Assembly: GCA_022791635.1 (NCBI GenBank)
Contig: JAAVZL010000024.1
Coordinates: 1-64,000, forward strand
Direction of reading: 5' to 3'
Source of the DNA: Lachnospiraceae bacterium
Lineage (GTDB): Bacteria; Bacillota; Clostridia; Lachnospirales; Lachnospiraceae
DNA length: 64,000 nucleotides
The notes below the pieces were generated by a model. That model did no database searches and had not been told where the DNA came from. It worked only from the letters and a program-made list of their open reading frames with translations. Below are positions 43,447-52,985 of this stretch, piece by piece. How positions within the stretch are numbered: position 1 is the first letter of the stretch; each line of letters opens with the position of its first letter. The translations under genes and the position numbers were made by a program.

Positions 43447-46096
43447 GAAAAAATGGGCGATAGGGTATGCAGTGCTCTGCATGCTCTATTTCGCTGTGTC
43501 CGTAATCATACCTCACGAAAAACTGGAGCCCCGGGGATTGGAGGGAATCGGAAAGCCCTCCCTGAGGCTTAAGACAGAAGCCCTTACAGAACAGACAGAA
43601 TGGAGATTTGACTATCCTGCGGACGAACAGGCTCTTGGCCAGATTTCTTTTTATTTTACGGACAATAACCAGATATTTGACGGGGGAAGGGTACGGATTC
43701 AGGCCTATGACAAGGAAAGCCAAAGCCTTTTGGCAGAGGAGGTCTATGAGCTTACGGATCTGAAGACAGAGGCCTTCTGGGGCGTGTCCTTTGAGGAGGC
43801 CCCAAAGGGGCGGGAGCTTACGCTCGTTATCACAGGGGAGGACGTGGAGAAGGGACCCTCTGTGTGGCTGAATACGGAGACCGAGACAAAGGGAGCCTCC
43901 TTTGAGAACGGACAGGCTCTGGAGCGAAACCTTATCTACAATGCCGTCTATAAAACCAAGGTTCATTATATAAAGAATCCCCTGCTTACTACCCTAATGC
44001 TGCTGCTCTTGGGCGGTATGCTGTATCTGGTATCGGGAAGAAAGCAGGAAGCGCCCCCGAAGGACAAGCCTGGGAAGAGGGCGGGAGCCTTACGCTTAAA
44101 GCTCTTAGCCCTGTACCCAAAATACCGTCTGTGGATCGGTATGGGCTTTTTGCTGTTCCTGGTGGCCCTGCTGTTCTTCTATGTGTACGACGGGCAGATA
44201 CGAAAGGCCATGAACAGCACCCACAGAGTGGTGGTGATGCGGGATAACAACAAGCTCTTACCGGTGACAGAGGAGACAAAGGAGCTGGTACAGTATTATA
44301 CCACAGAGGAAGAGACTCTGGTGGGCCTGGGAGTTCGGATGGATCTGGCAGAGGGCTTTGTGCCGGAGGGAACCGTCTTTGCCCAGGTTCGGGATACCTC
44401 CAGCGAGGAGCTGCTCTGCGAGGCCCAGATACCCGCCTCCTCCCTGCTGGACGGGCAATATATGGGACTCATTTTCGACCGCTCCCAGAGCGGAATCAAA
44501 GGCCATACCTATGAGGTAAGTCTTAAGTTCTCAGAGGAGCTTTGGGGAAGCGGCCTTTCGCTGATTGTGACCCCGGAGGGCTACTATCCGGAGAATCCTC
44601 TCTATATCGGCGAAGAGGAGAGTGAAAACCGTCTGAGCATGAACGCTCACACCTATTTCAACCTCTTCCTGAAAAAATACTTTTTCGTCATGTTCCTCTT
44701 CTTTGAGGCCATGAGCGCAGGCTTCTACTACCTGGCCTTTCTTCGAAGATGCAGAATCGAGAAGGTCTTCCTCTTCACGATTTTGTGCCTGGGCGTGATC
44801 TACAATTTTATCCTGGTGCCCTATATGACGCCGGATGAAAAGTATCACATTGACATGTCCTACCGACATTCCAACACCCTCCTTGGGATCTCCCAGATAG
44901 GAGAAAACAAATGTCTCAAGCGGGCGGACGACACAGAGCTTGACTTCACCTCAGAGCCAAGCCTGACCAATTACAAGAATATCTACGACGGCCTGTTCAC
45001 CATGGTTCAGGATGACCGCCTGGTGGAGGCGGAGGCTACGGCCAACACGGAGGCTCCCATGATCCTCTATCTGCCTGCAGTCCTTGGCATGACGCTGGCC
45101 CGCCTGCTGCATTTGGGCACGGTTCCCATGCTGCTGCTGGCCCGCTGGTGCAGCCTTCTGTTCTTTGCCTGCATGGTTTACCTGGGGATGAAAAAGCTTC
45201 CCTTTGGAAAGATGACCCTATTCCTGCTGGCAATTCTGCCCATGAACCTGCAGCAGTGCACCTCCTTTTCCTACGATGCCGTGATTACAGGCACCATCCT
45301 ATTGTACACCTGCTGGTGCATTGCCCTGGCCTACAACGACGAGCCGGTGAAACCAAAGGACATCCTGATCCTGGGAATCCTGGGAATCATCTTTATCTAC
45401 GGAAAGAGCGGCATTTACCTTCCTATGTGTCTTCTGGCCTTTTTGATACCGGCCTGGAAGCTGGGCGGAAACCGTGTGCGGGGAATCTGCCTAGCGGGAC
45501 TCTGCACTCTTCCGGTGCTGAGTTTTCTGAATAAAAACACAGTGGCAGTCAACTACATTGCCACCACCACAGAGGCTACCGCCACAGTGGGCTCCTCCAC
45601 CACGGCCGGCTACACCATTGGCTATTTCCTGAGCCAGCCCTTGGAGCTGGTGCGGATTCTGGCCAATACCATCAGCGATAAAACCGCCTTCTATCTGGAA
45701 TCCCTGGCAGGACAGAAGATGGGATGGGTGGAGATCGAGATCTCGGAAGTAGTTCCCATGCTGTTCCTCCTGCTGCTGATTCTCTCGGTGCTGAAAACCC
45801 GAGAGGAGCCCTTCTATGTAAAGACCTGGCATAAATGGTGGGTGAGTCTGATTTGTCTCATGTGCACCGGCATTATCCTGGCCGGTATGCTGCTGACCTG
45901 GACCCCTCGGGATCACATATCCATTGAAGGCGTGCAGGGACGCTACTTTATCCCCTTTATGCTGGCCCTCTCCCTTACCGGCCGCAACAGCCGCCTGATG
46001 TATGAGAAATCCATCGACCGGGGACTGATGTACGCAGGCTTTATAGGACAGCTTTTGGCCGTGATGTATCTAATCAAAGCAGTCCTGATCCTTTAG
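43439..46096 (+). CDS. Large DUF2142-like membrane protein
   Basis: An 885-residue polytopic protein. An N-terminal helix (about 5-22) is followed by an extracytoplasmic beta-rich domain to about 175, two helices, a second outside domain (about 255-400) and then ten or so helices of a DUF2142-like core that contains FILVPYMTPDEKYHIDMSY. DUF2142 proteins resemble GT-C glycosyltransferases; the loop with PDEKYH after the first core helix would be the active-site loop. The GTG start (43439) lies inside the end of the HPr gene. It precedes a flippase and three GT2 genes, fitting a role in surface polymer modification. Confidence 0.82.
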   Translation: MNRKKWAIGYAVLCMLYFAVSVIIPHEKLEPRGLEGIGKPSLRLKTEALTEQTEWRFDYPADEQALGQISFYFTDNNQIFDGGRVRIQAYDKESQSLLAEEVYELTDLKTEAFWGVSFEEAPKGRELTLVITGEDVEKGPSVWLNTETETKGASFENGQALERNLIYNAVYKTKVHYIKNPLLTTLMLLLLGGMLYLVSGRKQEAPPKDKPGKRAGALRLKLLALYPKYRLWIGMGFLLFLVALLFFYVYDGQIRKAMNSTHRVVVMRDNNKLLPVTEETKELVQYYTTEEETLVGLGVRMDLAEGFVPEGTVFAQVRDTSSEELLCEAQIPASSLLDGQYMGLIFDRSQSGIKGHTYEVSLKFSEELWGSGLSLIVTPEGYYPENPLYIGEEESENRLSMNAHTYFNLFLKKYFFVMFLFFEAMSAGFYYLAFLRRCRIEKVFLFTILCLGVIYNFILVPYMTPDEKYHIDMSYRHSNTLLGISQIGENKCLKRADDTELDFTSEPSLTNYKNIYDGLFTMVQDDRLVEAEATANTEAPMILYLPAVLGMTLARLLHLGTVPMLLLARWCSLLFFACMVYLGMKKLPFGKMTLFLLAILPMNLQQCTSFSYDAVITGTILLYTCWCIALAYNDEPVKPKDILILGILGIIFIYGKSGIYLPMCLLAFLIPAWKLGGNRVRGICLAGLCTLPVLSFLNKNTVAVNYIATTTEATATVGSSTTAGYTIGYFLSQPLELVRILANTISDKTAFYLESLAGQKMGWVEIEISEVVPMLFLLLLILSVLKTREEPFYVKTWHKWWVSLICLMCTGIILAGMLLTWTPRDHISIEGVQGRYFIPFMLALSLTGRNSRLMYEKSIDRGLMYAGFIGQLLAVMYLIKAVLIL

Positions 46097-46141
46097 AAAA
46101 ATTCTTCCGGACACAAGACTGGGGCATAGTAGGAGCAAACG

Positions 46142-47671
46142 ATGAATAAAAGACGAGTTGCAATCAATATGACGGCACAGCTTATGGCCTTCGCAGTCAA
46201 CATGCTGCTGGGCTTTATTCTGCTACCCATCATTGACCGAATGATTCCCAATTCCTTCGGCTTTACAGACATTGCCAATAAATTCGTACAGGCAGCCCAG
46301 ATCATCGTGTCGGCCTTAAATACCATGGCAAGCCGTTTTATTACCATTCACATTCACCGAAACGACAGGGAAGAAGCCAGTCAATACTTCTCCTCCGTAT
46401 TCTTCGCCAATGTGCTCATGGCAATCGTATTTATGCTTCCGGCCATGTTCGTGGTGGTTTACCTGGGACAGATCTTCCAGGTGCCGGCAGAAGCCAGTCT
46501 TCCGGACGTGCAGATGCTGTTTTTCTTTACCTTTGTAAACTTTCTCATCAGCATCACTACCTCTGTATTCGGCGTAGCGCCCTACAGCAAGGATCGGCTG
46601 GAGCTAAGCTCCATCGCCACCATCTTAGGGGAATTTACTCGTCTGGCGGTACTTTTTATCGCCTACTTTTTCTTCCGTCCCTACCTGTGGTATGTAGGCT
46701 GCGCTTCCGTTGCCTCCACAGTCATCCAGGCAGCGGCCAACCTGATCTTCACCAAGCGCCTCCTGCCGGACATGGAAATCAAGCGGAAAAACTTCCGCTG
46801 GGCAAAAGTCAAAGAGCTGGTAGCCCTGGGCGCCTGGAACTCCATCACCCGTCTGGGCCAGCTTCTGCTGGATGGCCTAAGCACCTCCATCGCCAACATT
46901 ATGATCAGTGCCGCCGCCATGACCACCATCTCCATCTCCACTCAGGTTCCAACTGTAATTTCTAATCTCATGGGAACCATAGCCGGCGTGTTCAATCCCC
47001 AGATGACCATAGCCTACGCCAAAGAAGACAAGAAACAGCTTCTGGAGATCATAGCAAGCGCAGACCGGATCATGATCTTTCTTATCAGCATCCCCATCGC
47101 TTTTCTCACTGTCTTCGGCAAAAGCTTTTTTAAGCTCTGGATAGGAGAGACCCAAGACGCGGAAACCCTCTACATTCTGGCCCTCCTGAATGTAGGCACC
47201 CTCTTTGTCAGCGCCAGTATCCAGGTACTCTACCATGTATTTTTGATAACTAAACGCGTAAAACTAAATTCTGTGGTAATCCTTCTGAGTGGAATCCTCA
47301 CCACAGCCACGGTATTTATTCTGCTGGAGACTACGAGCTTAGGTATCTACGCAATAGCAGGCGTCAGCACCTTCTACGGAATCCTGCGCAACCTGATTTT
47401 TACCCCCATATACGCTGCCCGCTGCCTAAAGGTAAAATGGTACACCTTCTATGGAGATATTCTGTTAGGCCTGGCATCCATCGGAGCCATCTGCCTGGTA
47501 GCCCTTCCCTTCCGGCTGTTAATTCAAATAGACGGATGGATAAAGCTCTTCGCAGTGGGAATAGCAGCAGGAATCCTGGCCCTGGTGGTAAACTTCCTCA
47601 TCGTACTCCGAGCCAACGAACGAAGAATGGTCCTTAAAATGATAAAAAAGAAGCTGACCCACTCACATTGA
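46142..47671 (+). CDS. Oligosaccharide flippase (Wzx/MurJ-like, MOP superfamily)
   Basis: A 509-residue inner-membrane protein with about 12-14 helices, beginning MTAQLMAFAVNMLLGFILLP. Its size, helix pattern and motif-poor sequence fit the polysaccharide biosynthesis/export family that flips undecaprenyl-linked glycans. It starts 45 bases after the DUF2142 gene, behind TAGGAGCAAACG. Three glycosyltransferase genes follow beyond a long hairpin, so it probably exports the product they assemble. Which glycan is made cannot be told. Confidence 0.88.
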   Translation: MNKRRVAINMTAQLMAFAVNMLLGFILLPIIDRMIPNSFGFTDIANKFVQAAQIIVSALNTMASRFITIHIHRNDREEASQYFSSVFFANVLMAIVFMLPAMFVVVYLGQIFQVPAEASLPDVQMLFFFTFVNFLISITTSVFGVAPYSKDRLELSSIATILGEFTRLAVLFIAYFFFRPYLWYVGCASVASTVIQAAANLIFTKRLLPDMEIKRKNFRWAKVKELVALGAWNSITRLGQLLLDGLSTSIANIMISAAAMTTISISTQVPTVISNLMGTIAGVFNPQMTIAYAKEDKKQLLEIIASADRIMIFLISIPIAFLTVFGKSFFKLWIGETQDAETLYILALLNVGTLFVSASIQVLYHVFLITKRVKLNSVVILLSGILTTATVFILLETTSLGIYAIAGVSTFYGILRNLIFTPIYAARCLKVKWYTFYGDILLGLASIGAICLVALPFRLLIQIDGWIKLFAVGIAAGILALVVNFLIVLRANERRMVLKMIKKKLTHSH

Positions 47672-47677
47672 GTGCCA

Positions 47678-47754
47678 GCTTGCAGAAAGAGAACATCTGC
47701 CCAGGCGTGTTAGCCTTCAGGCGGAGCAGGGGCAGATGCTCTCTTTCTGCAAGC
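47678..47754. repeat. Long hairpin between flippase and first GT2 gene
   Basis: 25-base arms GCTTGCAGAAAGAGAACATC... (47678-47702) and 47730-47754 with one mismatch, and a small GCC-TTCA-GGC tip. There is no T-run directly after it and no similarity to the elements at 15.6, 16.5 and 50.8 kb. An ATG at 47736 sits inside the second arm and is not the GT2 start. Confidence 0.75.
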
Positions 47755-47783
47755 GTCCGCCTTACAATAAGGAAAAAAAGAAA

Positions 47784-48764
47784 ATGATAACCATCATCGT
47801 CCCAGTATATAAAAGTGAAAAAACCCTCCGCCCCTGCGTGGAATCCTTACAAAACCAGACAGAAAAAGACATCGAAGTCCTCCTGGTAGACGACGGCTCC
47901 CCGGATCACTGCCCCGATATCTGCGACGAGCTGGCGGCAGAGGATTCCAGAATCCATGTCATCCATAAGCAAAACGGCGGCGTCTCCTCCGCCAGAAATG
48001 CCGGAATCCGGGAGGCAAAGGGCGAGCTTTTGCTCTTTGTAGATAGTGACGACTCTGCAGATCCGGACATGGCAGAGCAGCTCCTACGCAGCTTAGGGGA
48101 GGCAGATCTGGCGATCTGTGGATATCATCACCATTACATGGGAAGACTGGTGGAAAAGATCCCGGATTGTAAGACGTGGACAGGAGCCGAAAGCTTCCTT
48201 GCACTCTACGGTCAGGGCTATCTAAACATGCCCTGGAATAAGCTGTTCCGGAAAAGTCTTGCCGGAAGCTTCGACGAGAGCTTAAGCCTGGGAGAGGACC
48301 TTCTGTTCAATTTGGATTATCTTCGCCGGGCCAAAGGAGACGTTGCCATCGTGCAGAAGCCCCTTTACCACTATATCCAGAACGACACAGGCCAAACTCT
48401 CTCCAGTAGGAAGCGGGACGACAAGCTTGCGCTGGCCAAAAGAATCTGGCGGGAGGCCTTAAGATTCTATGAGGAGCTGGCAGGGCAGGAGGATGAAAGC
48501 GGAGTGATAAACGCCCGGCTGATTCAGGAGGTGCTGGACGATGTGGAGAGCATGCCCTTTGATCACAGCCGGAGCAGAAAGGAAAAGCTGGATGTTATAG
48601 CTTCCTACTGCAACGATCCGGAGCTTCGGAGGGCGGGAAGAAATGCAGCTCTTACGGCTCTTGATTACCGGCTGATTCATTTCTGTATCAGGCATGGATG
48701 GAAGAAGGGAGCATATCTTTTGAGCGTACTTCGCTCCTTGGTGGTACGGATGGTGCGTGCTTAG
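47784..48764 (+). CDS. Family 2 glycosyltransferase
   Basis: A 326-residue cytosolic GT-A-fold enzyme transferring a sugar from a nucleotide sugar. ITIIVPVYKSEKTLRPCVES starts the domain; then VLLVDDGSPDHC, GGVSSARNAGIREAKGE and the DxD-type FVDSDD. SLGEDLLFNLDYL supplies the usual ED acceptor-site motif. ATG 47784 follows TAAGGAAAAAAAG. It has no transmembrane helix. It is the first of three tandem GT2 paralogues; donor and acceptor are unknown. Confidence 0.92.
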   Translation: MITIIVPVYKSEKTLRPCVESLQNQTEKDIEVLLVDDGSPDHCPDICDELAAEDSRIHVIHKQNGGVSSARNAGIREAKGELLLFVDSDDSADPDMAEQLLRSLGEADLAICGYHHHYMGRLVEKIPDCKTWTGAESFLALYGQGYLNMPWNKLFRKSLAGSFDESLSLGEDLLFNLDYLRRAKGDVAIVQKPLYHYIQNDTGQTLSSRKRDDKLALAKRIWREALRFYEELAGQEDESGVINARLIQEVLDDVESMPFDHSRSRKEKLDVIASYCNDPELRRAGRNAALTALDYRLIHFCIRHGWKKGAYLLSVLRSLVVRMVRA

Positions 48765-48781
48765 AGCTTTGGGAGAAGAAA

Positions 48782-49762
48782 ATGAAAATGGAAGATTTGA
48801 TATCGGTGATTATCCCGGTCTTTCGGGTGGAAGCCTATCTGCGGCGCTGTGTGGATTCGGTGCTGGTTCAGACTTATGAGAATATGGAGATCATACTGGT
48901 GGACGACGGCTCTGACGATGGCTGTCCGGCTATCTGTGATGCGTATGCGGGGCAGGATGAGCGCGTACAGGTGATTCACCAGAAAAATGCAGGCCTGTCC
49001 GGGGCCAGAAACGCCGGGATTGAGCGGGCCGGGGGGCGCTATCTGGCTTTTGTGGATTCCGACGATTATCTTTCCCCGGAATTTTTGGAGCGCCTTTACA
49101 AAGCCTGCGTGGAGACGGACAGTGATATGAGCGTCTGCCGGTGGGAGTATGTGAAGGGGGAGGCTATTCCGGAGCGTGGAAGCGGGGAGATAAAAATCTT
49201 TACCGGACGGCAGATGCTGGGGAATCTTTATATTCCGGACGGGGCTTACTTTGTGGTGGCCTGGAACAAGCTGTATCGGCGGGAGCTGTTTGAGAGTATC
49301 CGTTATCCTCTGGGAAGGATTCATGAAGATGAGGCGACGACCTATCGGATTTACCATCAGGTGCGCAGGGCGGCTTATGTGGATGTTTCTCTCTATGGAT
49401 ATTTTGTGACGCCCTCCAGCATTACCAGAGGCTTTAATCCCAGGCGGCTGGACTGGGTGAAGGCGGGGGCGGAGCGGATTGATTTTTTTGAGGAGTGGGG
49501 ATATTCGGAGCTGATGGTTTCGGCTTTGCAGGCTTTTGCGGACGGGAGTATTGATATTTACTTTGGAATGAAGGACGAGCTGCCGGGAAGTGACAAGGAG
49601 CAGAGGTGGATTGCGGAATTGGTGCGTAAGGGCTTAAAGCGGGTGAAGCCTTATGGGAAATTTCCCTTGCGGACGGAGATTGGCTACCGACTGTTTCTTG
49701 CATGTCCTGGGGTGTATCGGAAATTGTTGGATCGGGTGAAGAGTGAAAATGGAAAGCAGTAA
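48782..49762 (+). CDS. Family 2 glycosyltransferase
   Basis: A 326-residue GT2 enzyme starting ISVIIPVFRVEAYLRRCVDS, with ILVDDGSDDGCPAIC, GLSGARNAGIERAGGRYLAF and VDSDDYLSPEF; IHEDEATTYRIY is the acceptor-side ED motif. The ATG at 48782 follows GGGAGAAG; six bases on there is a second ATG. It lies 17 bases after the previous GT2 and overlaps the next, so the three are translated together. Specificity unknown. Confidence 0.92.
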   Translation: MKMEDLISVIIPVFRVEAYLRRCVDSVLVQTYENMEIILVDDGSDDGCPAICDAYAGQDERVQVIHQKNAGLSGARNAGIERAGGRYLAFVDSDDYLSPEFLERLYKACVETDSDMSVCRWEYVKGEAIPERGSGEIKIFTGRQMLGNLYIPDGAYFVVAWNKLYRRELFESIRYPLGRIHEDEATTYRIYHQVRRAAYVDVSLYGYFVTPSSITRGFNPRRLDWVKAGAERIDFFEEWGYSELMVSALQAFADGSIDIYFGMKDELPGSDKEQRWIAELVRKGLKRVKPYGKFPLRTEIGYRLFLACPGVYRKLLDRVKSENGKQ

Positions 49763-50822
49763 TTATCAAATCAGCGTGGTGGTTCCGGTTTACAATGTGG
49801 AGCCTTATTTGAAGCGGTGTGTGGACAGTATTCTGGCTCAGACGGTCACAGATCTGGAAATTATTCTGGTGGATGACGGGTCTACGGATGGGTCTGGGGG
49901 GATCTGTGATCAATATGGGGAGAGAGAGCCCAGGATTCGGGTGCATCACAAGGCAAATGGGGGGCTGACTTCTGCCTGGAAGGCGGGGGTGGAGCTGGCC
50001 TTGGGAGACTATGTGGGGTTTGTGGACAGTGATGACTGGATTGATCCCGATATGTATGAGCGGATGCTGGAGGCGGCCCTTCGGGAGGATGCGGATGTGG
50101 CGGTCTGTGGGCTGGTGTTTGATTTTGAGGATCCGAAGATCCCCAGGCGGGAGGAGATTTCCAATTTTAAAAAGGAGGTTTATGATCGGGAGGATTTGGA
50201 GGCTTTGTTTCCTTCTTTGATTAATGACGGCTGCTTTTTTGGGCGTACCCTACAGCCTGCACGGGTGACGAAGCTTTTTCGCAGGGAGATGCTTCTGCGG
50301 AATATGAAGTTTTGTGAGGAACGGGTGTCTTTGGGGGAGGATATGCAGATTACGTTTCCGGTGTTTTTGGATGCGCAGAAGCTTTGTGTGGTGCAGGGGT
50401 TTTATCCTTATCATTATTGGATTAATCAGAAGTCGATTACGGGGAAGTATGACAGCGGGTATATGGAGAAGGTGAAGCTTTTAGCGGAACGGCTTTTGAC
50501 TATCAGTGAGAAGAAGGGGGGGTATGATTTTTCGGAGCAGATTCGGAATGATTTTTTGAGTATGACGGTGCTGGCAATTAAGAATGAGATTTATCGGAAT
50601 TATAGGGCGGGGAGAAGGACTGTGACGGCGAATGTGAGGGGGATCTGTGAGGATCCCAAGGTGCGGGAGGCTCTGGAGGGGCATACGATGGATAAGCTGT
50701 CCTTGTCGATTCGGATTTATCTTTGGTTGATGCGAAATGGGTGTTATAATTTGTGTTATTGGCTGGTTTTGGTGTTTTTTAAGGTGAATTATTATTTGGG
50801 GAGGGAGTATAAGAGGCAGTGA
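49749..50822 (+). CDS. Family 2 glycosyltransferase
   Basis: A 357-residue GT2 enzyme: ISVVVPVYNVEPYLKRCVDS, IILVDDGSTDGSGGIC, GGLTSAWKAGVELALGDYVG and FVDSDDWIDPDMY; SLGEDMQITFPVF is the acceptor-side motif. The C-terminal tail is hydrophobic (IYLWLMRNGCYNLCYWLVLV), so it may lie on the membrane. The start is ATG 49749 or GTG 49743, both inside the preceding gene. The coding strand is strikingly G-rich (runs such as GGGGGGTATG). A palindromic element begins six bases after the stop. Confidence 0.9.
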   Translation: MESSNYQISVVVPVYNVEPYLKRCVDSILAQTVTDLEIILVDDGSTDGSGGICDQYGEREPRIRVHHKANGGLTSAWKAGVELALGDYVGFVDSDDWIDPDMYERMLEAALREDADVAVCGLVFDFEDPKIPRREEISNFKKEVYDREDLEALFPSLINDGCFFGRTLQPARVTKLFRREMLLRNMKFCEERVSLGEDMQITFPVFLDAQKLCVVQGFYPYHYWINQKSITGKYDSGYMEKVKLLAERLLTISEKKGGYDFSEQIRNDFLSMTVLAIKNEIYRNYRAGRRTVTANVRGICEDPKVREALEGHTMDKLSLSIRIYLWLMRNGCYNLCYWLVLVFFKVNYYLGREYKRQ

Positions 50823-50827
50823 GTGAG

Positions 50828-51034
50828 GGGGATGTCCCAAAATAAGACAGCAGCCTTTTCCATATCCTGTGTTCGGACGGCTCACGCACACCTGTCTGCT
50901 CTTGTCGTACTAACGTTTTGATGCTTTGCCTGCGGGAGGCTTTGGACGTTAGTTCGCCAATATCAGACAGGCGTGCGTGAACAGCCGGACACTGGATATC
51001 GGAAAAGGCTGCTGTCTTATTTTGCGACATCCCC
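50828..51034. repeat. Long palindromic element, copy 2
   Basis: 28-base arms (50828-50855 and 51007-51034, one mismatch; begins GGGGATGTCCCAAAATAAG). Inside are TTTCCATATCCTGTGTTCGG and CACTGGATATCGG, as in copy 1, a CTGTCTG/CAGACAG stem, and an extra nested repeat ACTAACGT / ACGTTAGT. Against copy 1 the outer arms differ at matched positions on both sides (GGGGCTGTC to GGGGATGTC with GACAGCCCC to GACATCCCC; ATAGGACAG to ATAAGACAG with the complement), so pairing is kept. It lies between convergent genes. Confidence 0.85.
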
Positions 51035-51058
51035 ATTTACGTTTTGGGAGGGTGAAAA

Positions 51059-51096
51059 GTCATTAAGTTAAGCCTTTCAGGGCTTAACTTAATGAC
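51059..51096. repeat. Perfect hairpin between convergent genes
   Basis: 16-bp perfect stem GTCATTAAGTTAAGCC / GGCTTAACTTAATGAC with a TTTCAG loop. There is no T-run on either side; it may act as a 3' end barrier for the GT2 and trpXYZ transcripts. Confidence 0.6.
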
Positions 51097-51142
51097 GTTG
51101 GGCGCATGGGTGGTGGGGATTTTTATTTATTTTATTGTTAGC

Positions 51143-51943
51143 TTAATCTGAGAGGAGGATTCGGTCGTTGTCCAGATCTTTGCCGGTGCCGGCTTTGAAG
51201 CGGGTTAAGAGGTCTTCTACGGACAGGGTGGAGCGTTCTTCTCCTTTAATGTCAAGGACGATGCTGCCGTCGGACATTAGGAGGGTGCGGTTGCCCAGGT
51301 CCAGAGCCTGTTTCATGTTGTGGGTGATCATGAGGCAGGTGATGTGGTGGCGGGTGGTGATGTCTTTTGTGAGGTTCAGGACTTTTTCGGCGGTGCCGGG
51401 GTCCAGGGCGGCGGTGTGTTCATCTAAGAGTAGGAGCTTGGGGGGGACCATGGTGGACATGAGCAGGGTCAGGGCCTGGCGCTGGCCGCCGGAGAGGAGG
51501 CCTACGGGCTGTTTCATACGATCTTCCAGGCCCATATTCAGGAGGGAGAGCTGTTCCCGGAAGAAGGCTTTGTCTTTTTTGGAAATGCGGGTGAAGGGGG
51601 AGGCTCCTTCGGTGTTGCGCAGGTAGGCCAGGGCCATGTTTTCTTCGATGGTCATGGTGGGAGCCGTGCCCTTTAAGGGGTCCTGGAAGAGGCGGCCGAT
51701 AAAGTGGCTGCGCTTGTATTCCGGGAGGAAGGTGATGTTTTTTCCGTCCAGAATGACGGAGCCCTCGTCTACATAGAAGGCGCCGGCTATGGCGTTAAAC
51801 ATGGTGGATTTGCCGGCTCCGTTGGATCCGATGATGGTGACGAAGTCTCCCGGGTCCAGATGGAGGGACAGGTTGGAGATGGCTGTCTTGGCGTTGACGG
51901 TGCCGGGATTGAAGGTTTTGGAGATGTTTTTTAAGTCTAGCAT
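51143..51943 (-). CDS. ABC transporter ATP-binding protein, TrpXYZ-type system
   Basis: A 266-residue ATPase: Walker A GSNGAGKST near residue 40, Q-loop LFQDP, signature LLSGGQRQALTLLM and Walker B LLLDEHTAALDPG. It is the last gene of a three-gene minus-strand operon (binding protein, permease, ATPase) preceded by a tryptophan T-box. The start is one base from the permease stop. The system is the type predicted from T-box comparisons to import tryptophan, so the substrate is inferred from the specifier codon. Confidence 0.92.
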   Translation of the reverse strand: MLDLKNISKTFNPGTVNAKTAISNLSLHLDPGDFVTIIGSNGAGKSTMFNAIAGAFYVDEGSVILDGKNITFLPEYKRSHFIGRLFQDPLKGTAPTMTIEENMALAYLRNTEGASPFTRISKKDKAFFREQLSLLNMGLEDRMKQPVGLLSGGQRQALTLLMSTMVPPKLLLLDEHTAALDPGTAEKVLNLTKDITTRHHITCLMITHNMKQALDLGNRTLLMSDGSIVLDIKGEERSTLSVEDLLTRFKAGTGKDLDNDRILLSD

Positions 51944-51944
51944 G

Positions 51945-52850
51945 TTAGTTGCCTCCTTTCCGGGCTGCGGCTTTTCGTTTCTGGAAGAGAAGCCAGTTTT
52001 TGATGGTAGGGAATGCGATGGCCAGGGCTACGACGATGGCTGTAATGAGCCGCAGGCCCTGGACGGGCATGATTTTGGTGTAGAGGATGATGGCGTAGAT
52101 CAGGCGGTAGATGACGGAGCCGATGACGGCGGCGATAGCGCCCTTGACGAGGGTGCGGCGTCCCAGGACGGTTTCGCCGATGATCAGGCAGGCCAGACCG
52201 ATGACTACGATGCCGGTACCGCCGTTGATGTCGGCGGCGTTCTGGTATTGACCGACCATGGCGCCGGACAGGGCGGTCATGGCGTTGGAAAGGCAGAGAC
52301 CTACGGTGATGGTGAAGGCCGGGTTGATGGAGGAGGCCCGCACCATGTCCAGGTTGTCTCCGGTGGCGCGGACGGAGAGTCCCAGGCGGGTGCCCAGAAA
52401 TAGAAGCAGCAGGACTCCCATGAGGATGGTGATCAGGCCTGCCAGCAGGGCCTCGTGCCAGGAGCCGCCGATGCCGGCGTTCTCAAACATGGTAAATATG
52501 GTTTCGGTTTTCAGAAGACTTACGTTGGCGCTCCAGCCCATGACCATCAGGTTGATGGTGTAGAGACCCATATTGGTGACGATGCCGGCCAGGATGGAGG
52601 GAACGCCAAGCTTTGTCTGAAGAAAGGCGGTTACAAAGCCGGCGGCCATTCCGGCAAGCATGGCGGCCGGGATAGCCAGGACGGGATGTCCGGAGGCAGC
52701 CATGGTGACGGATACGGCGGAGCCCAGGACAAAGCAGCCGTCGGTGGTCAGGTCTGCGATATCGAGAATCCGGTAGCTTAGAAACAGAGCCATGGCTACC
52801 AGTGCATAGAGAAAGCCCAGCTCCAGGGCTGTTTGAGTAATGTACGGCAC
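51945..52850 (-). CDS. ABC transporter permease, TrpXYZ-type system
   Basis: A 301-residue polytopic permease with about eight helices. ALFLSYRILDIADLTTDGCF is the conserved N-terminal stretch of this branched-chain-like permease group, followed by GFVTAFLQTKLGVPSILAGI and LIIGETVLGRRTLVKGAIAA, the ATPase-coupling region. It forms the channel with the adjacent ATPase and lipoprotein. The first 135 bases before it carry the stop and spacer of the binding-protein gene. Confidence 0.9.
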   Translation of the reverse strand: MPYITQTALELGFLYALVAMALFLSYRILDIADLTTDGCFVLGSAVSVTMAASGHPVLAIPAAMLAGMAAGFVTAFLQTKLGVPSILAGIVTNMGLYTINLMVMGWSANVSLLKTETIFTMFENAGIGGSWHEALLAGLITILMGVLLLLFLGTRLGLSVRATGDNLDMVRASSINPAFTITVGLCLSNAMTALSGAMVGQYQNAADINGGTGIVVIGLACLIIGETVLGRRTLVKGAIAAVIGSVIYRLIYAIILYTKIMPVQGLRLITAIVVALAIAFPTIKNWLLFQKRKAAARKGGN

Positions 52851-52985
52851 GATAGTTCTCCCTTTTTGAAATGATATACGGAGTTACAAGCAGCATTGAG
52901 GGCCATCTGATTTTGCGATAGCCCTCAATGACAGGATAAACGAGTTTCTTCTATAAATATGGGTTCTTTTGCGTGGGCTTATCAA

